Below are positions 61,604 to 64,000 of a DNA stretch of 64,000 nucleotides, in pieces. Source of the stretch: Microbulbifer variabilis. Its GTDB lineage: Bacteria; Pseudomonadota; Gammaproteobacteria; Pseudomonadales; Cellvibrionaceae. The stretch covers positions 1 through 64,000 of the forward strand of contig NZ_JAIVKI010000005.1 of the NCBI RefSeq assembly GCF_020524905.1. Reading direction: 5' to 3'. The notes under the pieces are model-generated. The model saw nothing but the letters and a program-made list of their open reading frames with translations. It was not told the DNA's origin and did no database searches. Position 1 is the first letter of the stretch. Every line of letters begins with the position of its first letter. The position numbers and the translations under genes are program-made.

Positions 61604-64000
61604 ATGCCCAAAATATCGCTGATTGTATTTATTCTCTCGCTACTGCTATTGAGTGCCTGCGGTTCCGACAAAGGGAGAGGCAGGGCAGCCGAAGATTTAC
61701 CCCCTGGCTCCAATGTCACAGACAGCGATAAGGACGGCATTCGAAACTCCGACGACAACTGTCCGAGCATCAGTAACGCCTCCCAGGAGGATCTGGACAG
61801 TGACGGCAGCGGCGACGCCTGTGACAGCGATGATGACAATGATAACCACCTGGACTCAGAGGATAACTGCCCACAAGTCGCCAACTCCGATCAAGCAGAT
61901 AGTGATGGCGACGGCCTTGGCAATGCCTGTGATGAGGACCTCGATGGCGATGAAGTGGTAAATGAAGAGGATAACTGCCCGGCAGATGCGAACCATGAGC
62001 AGAGTGATATGGACAACGATGGTGTAGGCGATAGTTGCGACAATGACCGTGACGGCGACGACTACACCAATACCCTCGACAATTGTCCAAATGTCGCCAA
62101 CCCAGATCAGGCTGATCAAGACAGTGATGGCATTGGAGATCTTTGCGATGCCGATAGCGATACTGATGACGATGGTCTGGACGATGGCGTAGACAACTGT
62201 CCGCAATTACCCAACGAAGATCAAGTGGATACTGACAACGATGGCGTTGGCAACGCCTGCGACAACGACGATGACGGTGATGGTATCGAAGACAACAGTG
62301 ATAACTGCCCAAGCACTCCGAATCCCGCCCAGGAGGACCAGGACAACGATGGTCTAGGTAATGTGTGCGATCCGGACCGGGATAACGACGGTACTGAGAA
62401 TGAAACCGATAACTGCCCCAACGTCTCTAACGCCGATCAAAATGACACTGACTCCGATGGTCAGGGCGACCTTTGCGACGCTGACGATGATGCAGATGGC
62501 ATCTATGACCAGAGCGACAACTGCCCACTGGAAGCCAACGCTGACCAGACCGACACCGATGGCGATGGCCTCGGCGACCTCTGCGACTCGGATCGAGATG
62601 GCGATGGTGTAGACAACGAAGCGGACAACTGTCCACTTGAGCCAAATGCAGATCAGGTAGATAGCGACGGTGACAGTTTCGGTGATGCCTGTGATAACAA
62701 CGCCGATATTGACGGAGATCTAATTCCTGACAGCGTCGACAACTGTGTAAACGTTGCCAACACCAGCCAATTCGACCGAGATGGTGATGGTATTGGTGAC
62801 ACCTGTGATAGTGATCTGGATGGCGACGGCAGTGACAACGAAGCAGATAACTGCCCGGCTATTCCCAATCGGAATCAGGCAAATAATGATAACGACCAGT
62901 ACGGTGATATCTGTGATAGCGATGATGATAACGATGGCATCAACGACTTTATCGACAACTGTCGCTACGCCTCCAATGCCGACCAGAAAGACAGCGACGG
63001 AGACACCCTCGGCGATGCCTGTGACTCCGATCGGGATAATGACGGCATCGAGAATGCTAACGACAATTGTCCAAACACCTCCAACACCCTACAACAGGAT
63101 CGGGATGGGGATGGCATAGGCGATGTTTGTGATACGAACACCGATAGTGACAATGACAGCTATGACGACGGTGTAGACAACTGCCCAACAGTAACTAACC
63201 CGGATCAGGCGGATCAGGATAAGGACGGCAGCGGAGATAGCTGTGATAACGACCGGGATGGAGACGGAACGGCTAATGGGCAAGATAACTGTCCCTTTGT
63301 ACCCAACGATCAAACCGATAGCGACAGCGACGGCTCCGGTGACCATTGTGATAATGACCTCGACGGTGATGGTGTCGAGGACAACCTAGACAATTGCCCC
63401 TATGTGCCAAATTCAGGGCAGGAAGATGGTGATGATGATGGCAATGGGGACGCCTGTGATAGTGATGTCGATAACGACAGCTTCGATGACAGCGCAGATA
63501 ACTGCCCGGCTATTTCCAACCCAACCCAAACCGATAGTGATGGAGACGGACTAGGCGATGCCTGCGACCCCGACGTTGATAACGACGGAGTGGAAAATGC
63601 CTTCGACAACTGTCCACAAAGCTGGAATCCAAATGGGGAAGACTCTGATCAGGACGGCATTGGCGATGCCTGTGACTTTGACACCCTCCTCTCCTGCACA
63701 ACCTTCGAGGGGCTAGAAATAATGGATGGGGTCAGCACTGAATTGGAGCATGGTATCAATGCCCCCTGCGAAGGCTGTTCGGTAATCTCTTTGGGCAAGG
63801 TTAGCAACGGTATACTATCCGATGCCGCCAGAATGGAAGTAGCAAGGGGCGCTGGAGGAAGCACTTATATCCAGGTCAACCATGACGATGTAAAAACTGG
63901 GCGCTATATGGTCAGCTTCCTGGTGGAGAATACCAACTCCCTGCTGGATCTTATTTACCTGAATAGCATTACCATCAGTACCTACCTGGATGGAACAGCC
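61604..64000 (+). CDS. Lipoprotein with 18 thrombospondin type-3 calcium-binding repeats (cut by window end)
   Basis: The frame is open from the ATG at 61604 to the end of the window, 799 codons, without a stop. A lipoprotein signal ends LLLLSAC (Cys 19). From about residue 40 to 692 there are 18 repeats of some 33-37 residues, each with a DNCP-x3-N box and Asp-rich DxDxDG loops (for example [14 protein letters not shown]); the tenth has DNCV and the twelfth DNCR. Such repeats bind many calcium ions and form stiff stalks. A different domain starts after [14 protein letters not shown], with two more Cys and beta-rich sequence, probably a lectin- or jelly-roll-like carbohydrate-binding module. 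GGAG lies 10 bases before the ATG. The protein is likely a surface-held stalk; the rest is off the window. Confidence 0.9.
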   Translation, partial: MPKISLIVFILSLLLLSACGSDKGRGRAAEDLPPGSNVTDSDKDGIRNSDDNCPSISNASQEDLDSDGSGDACDSDDDNDNHLDSEDNCPQVANSDQADSDGDGLGNACDEDLDGDEVVNEEDNCPADANHEQSDMDNDGVGDSCDNDRDGDDYTNTLDNCPNVANPDQADQDSDGIGDLCDADSDTDDDGLDDGVDNCPQLPNEDQVDTDNDGVGNACDNDDDGDGIEDNSDNCPSTPNPAQEDQDNDGLGNVCDPDRDNDGTENETDNCPNVSNADQNDTDSDGQGDLCDADDDADGIYDQSDNCPLEANADQTDTDGDGLGDLCDSDRDGDGVDNEADNCPLEPNADQVDSDGDSFGDACDNNADIDGDLIPDSVDNCVNVANTSQFDRDGDGIGDTCDSDLDGDGSDNEADNCPAIPNRNQANNDNDQYGDICDSDDDNDGINDFIDNCRYASNADQKDSDGDTLGDACDSDRDNDGIENANDNCPNTSNTLQQDRDGDGIGDVCDTNTDSDNDSYDDGVDNCPTVTNPDQADQDKDGSGDSCDNDRDGDGTANGQDNCPFVPNDQTDSDSDGSGDHCDNDLDGDGVEDNLDNCPYVPNSGQEDGDDDGNGDACDSDVDNDSFDDSADNCPAISNPTQTDSDGDGLGDACDPDVDNDGVENAFDNCPQSWNPNGEDSDQDGIGDACDFDTLLSCTTFEGLEIMDGVSTELEHGINAPCEGCSVISLGKVSNGILSDAARMEVARGAGGSTYIQVNHDDVKTGRYMVSFLVENTNSLLDLIYLNSITISTYLDGTA

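Noticed and set aside
61720-63680. CRISPR or other DNA-level repeat array
   Set aside because: The roughly 105-base periodicity comes from protein repeats (DNCP and Asp-rich loops) with varying codons; there are no identical DNA repeats or spacers.

Overview
The window reads as a chromosomal segment of a marine, polysaccharide-degrading gammaproteobacterium of the Microbulbifer/Cellvibrionaceae type. This rests on the conserved core order (rpoS-nlpD-pcm-truD-ispF-ispD-ftsB-eno-kdsA-pyrG-tilS, then accA-dnaE), the FHS-type sugar transporters beside a GH3 beta-glucosidase, and the calcium-binding thrombospondin-type-3 lipoprotein. Genus is inference; no rRNA or tRNA gene is visible.

Region by region. 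1-2.7 kb is accessory and AT-rich. It holds a reverse transcriptase on the minus strand of the kind found in defence-associated (UG/Abi/DRT-like) systems, followed four bases after its stop by a structure with the hallmarks of an integron attC site, so the RT looks like a gene cassette. About 500 gene-free, AT-rich bases lie on its 5' side and are a candidate place for a partner non-coding RNA. 2.7-8.6 kb carries mutS, the 7Fe ferredoxin fdxA, a deacetylase-fold protein that has lost its catalytic residues, a DUF1328 membrane peptide, an AhpD-like protein, and dinB with a LexA box fused to the -10 element right at its start codon. 9-10.7 kb has a small sigma-factor-like gene, a membrane protein that may be its anti-sigma factor, and an alpha/beta hydrolase.

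10.9-18.8 kb is lipid/acyl-CoA metabolism: a five-gene minus-strand operon (histidine phosphatase, ACAD11-like acyl-CoA dehydrogenase, APH-like kinase, two SDRs) facing a LysR regulator, then 2,4-dienoyl-CoA reductase fadH. The kinase plus dehydrogenase pair resembles the 4-hydroxyacyl-CoA phosphorylation route of the lva/ACAD10-ACAD11 type. 18.9-28.2 kb has an MFS exporter, an unrecognised 576-residue protein, a carboxylesterase with a phosphatase, and pepN, with unusually AT-rich spacers. 28.5-32.9 kb carries a small secreted protein and the ydbH-ynbE-ydbL trio for lipid transport between the membranes.

33-44.9 kb is the conserved housekeeping run from rpoS to tilS on the minus strand, in which surE is missing and a DUF368 gene sits between pcm and nlpD. 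45-53.2 kb is a beta-glucan/glucoside use locus set between tilS and accA: an exported GH3 lipoprotein, two paralogous sugar MFS permeases, and between them a LytS/LytTR two-component system. 53.5-61 kb carries accA, dnaE, a DUF1289 protein, a gamma-class carbonic anhydrase and an alkylation-repair pair (ogt and an Ada-AraC-AlkA fusion). The window ends inside a long lipoprotein gene with 18 type-3 thrombospondin repeats.
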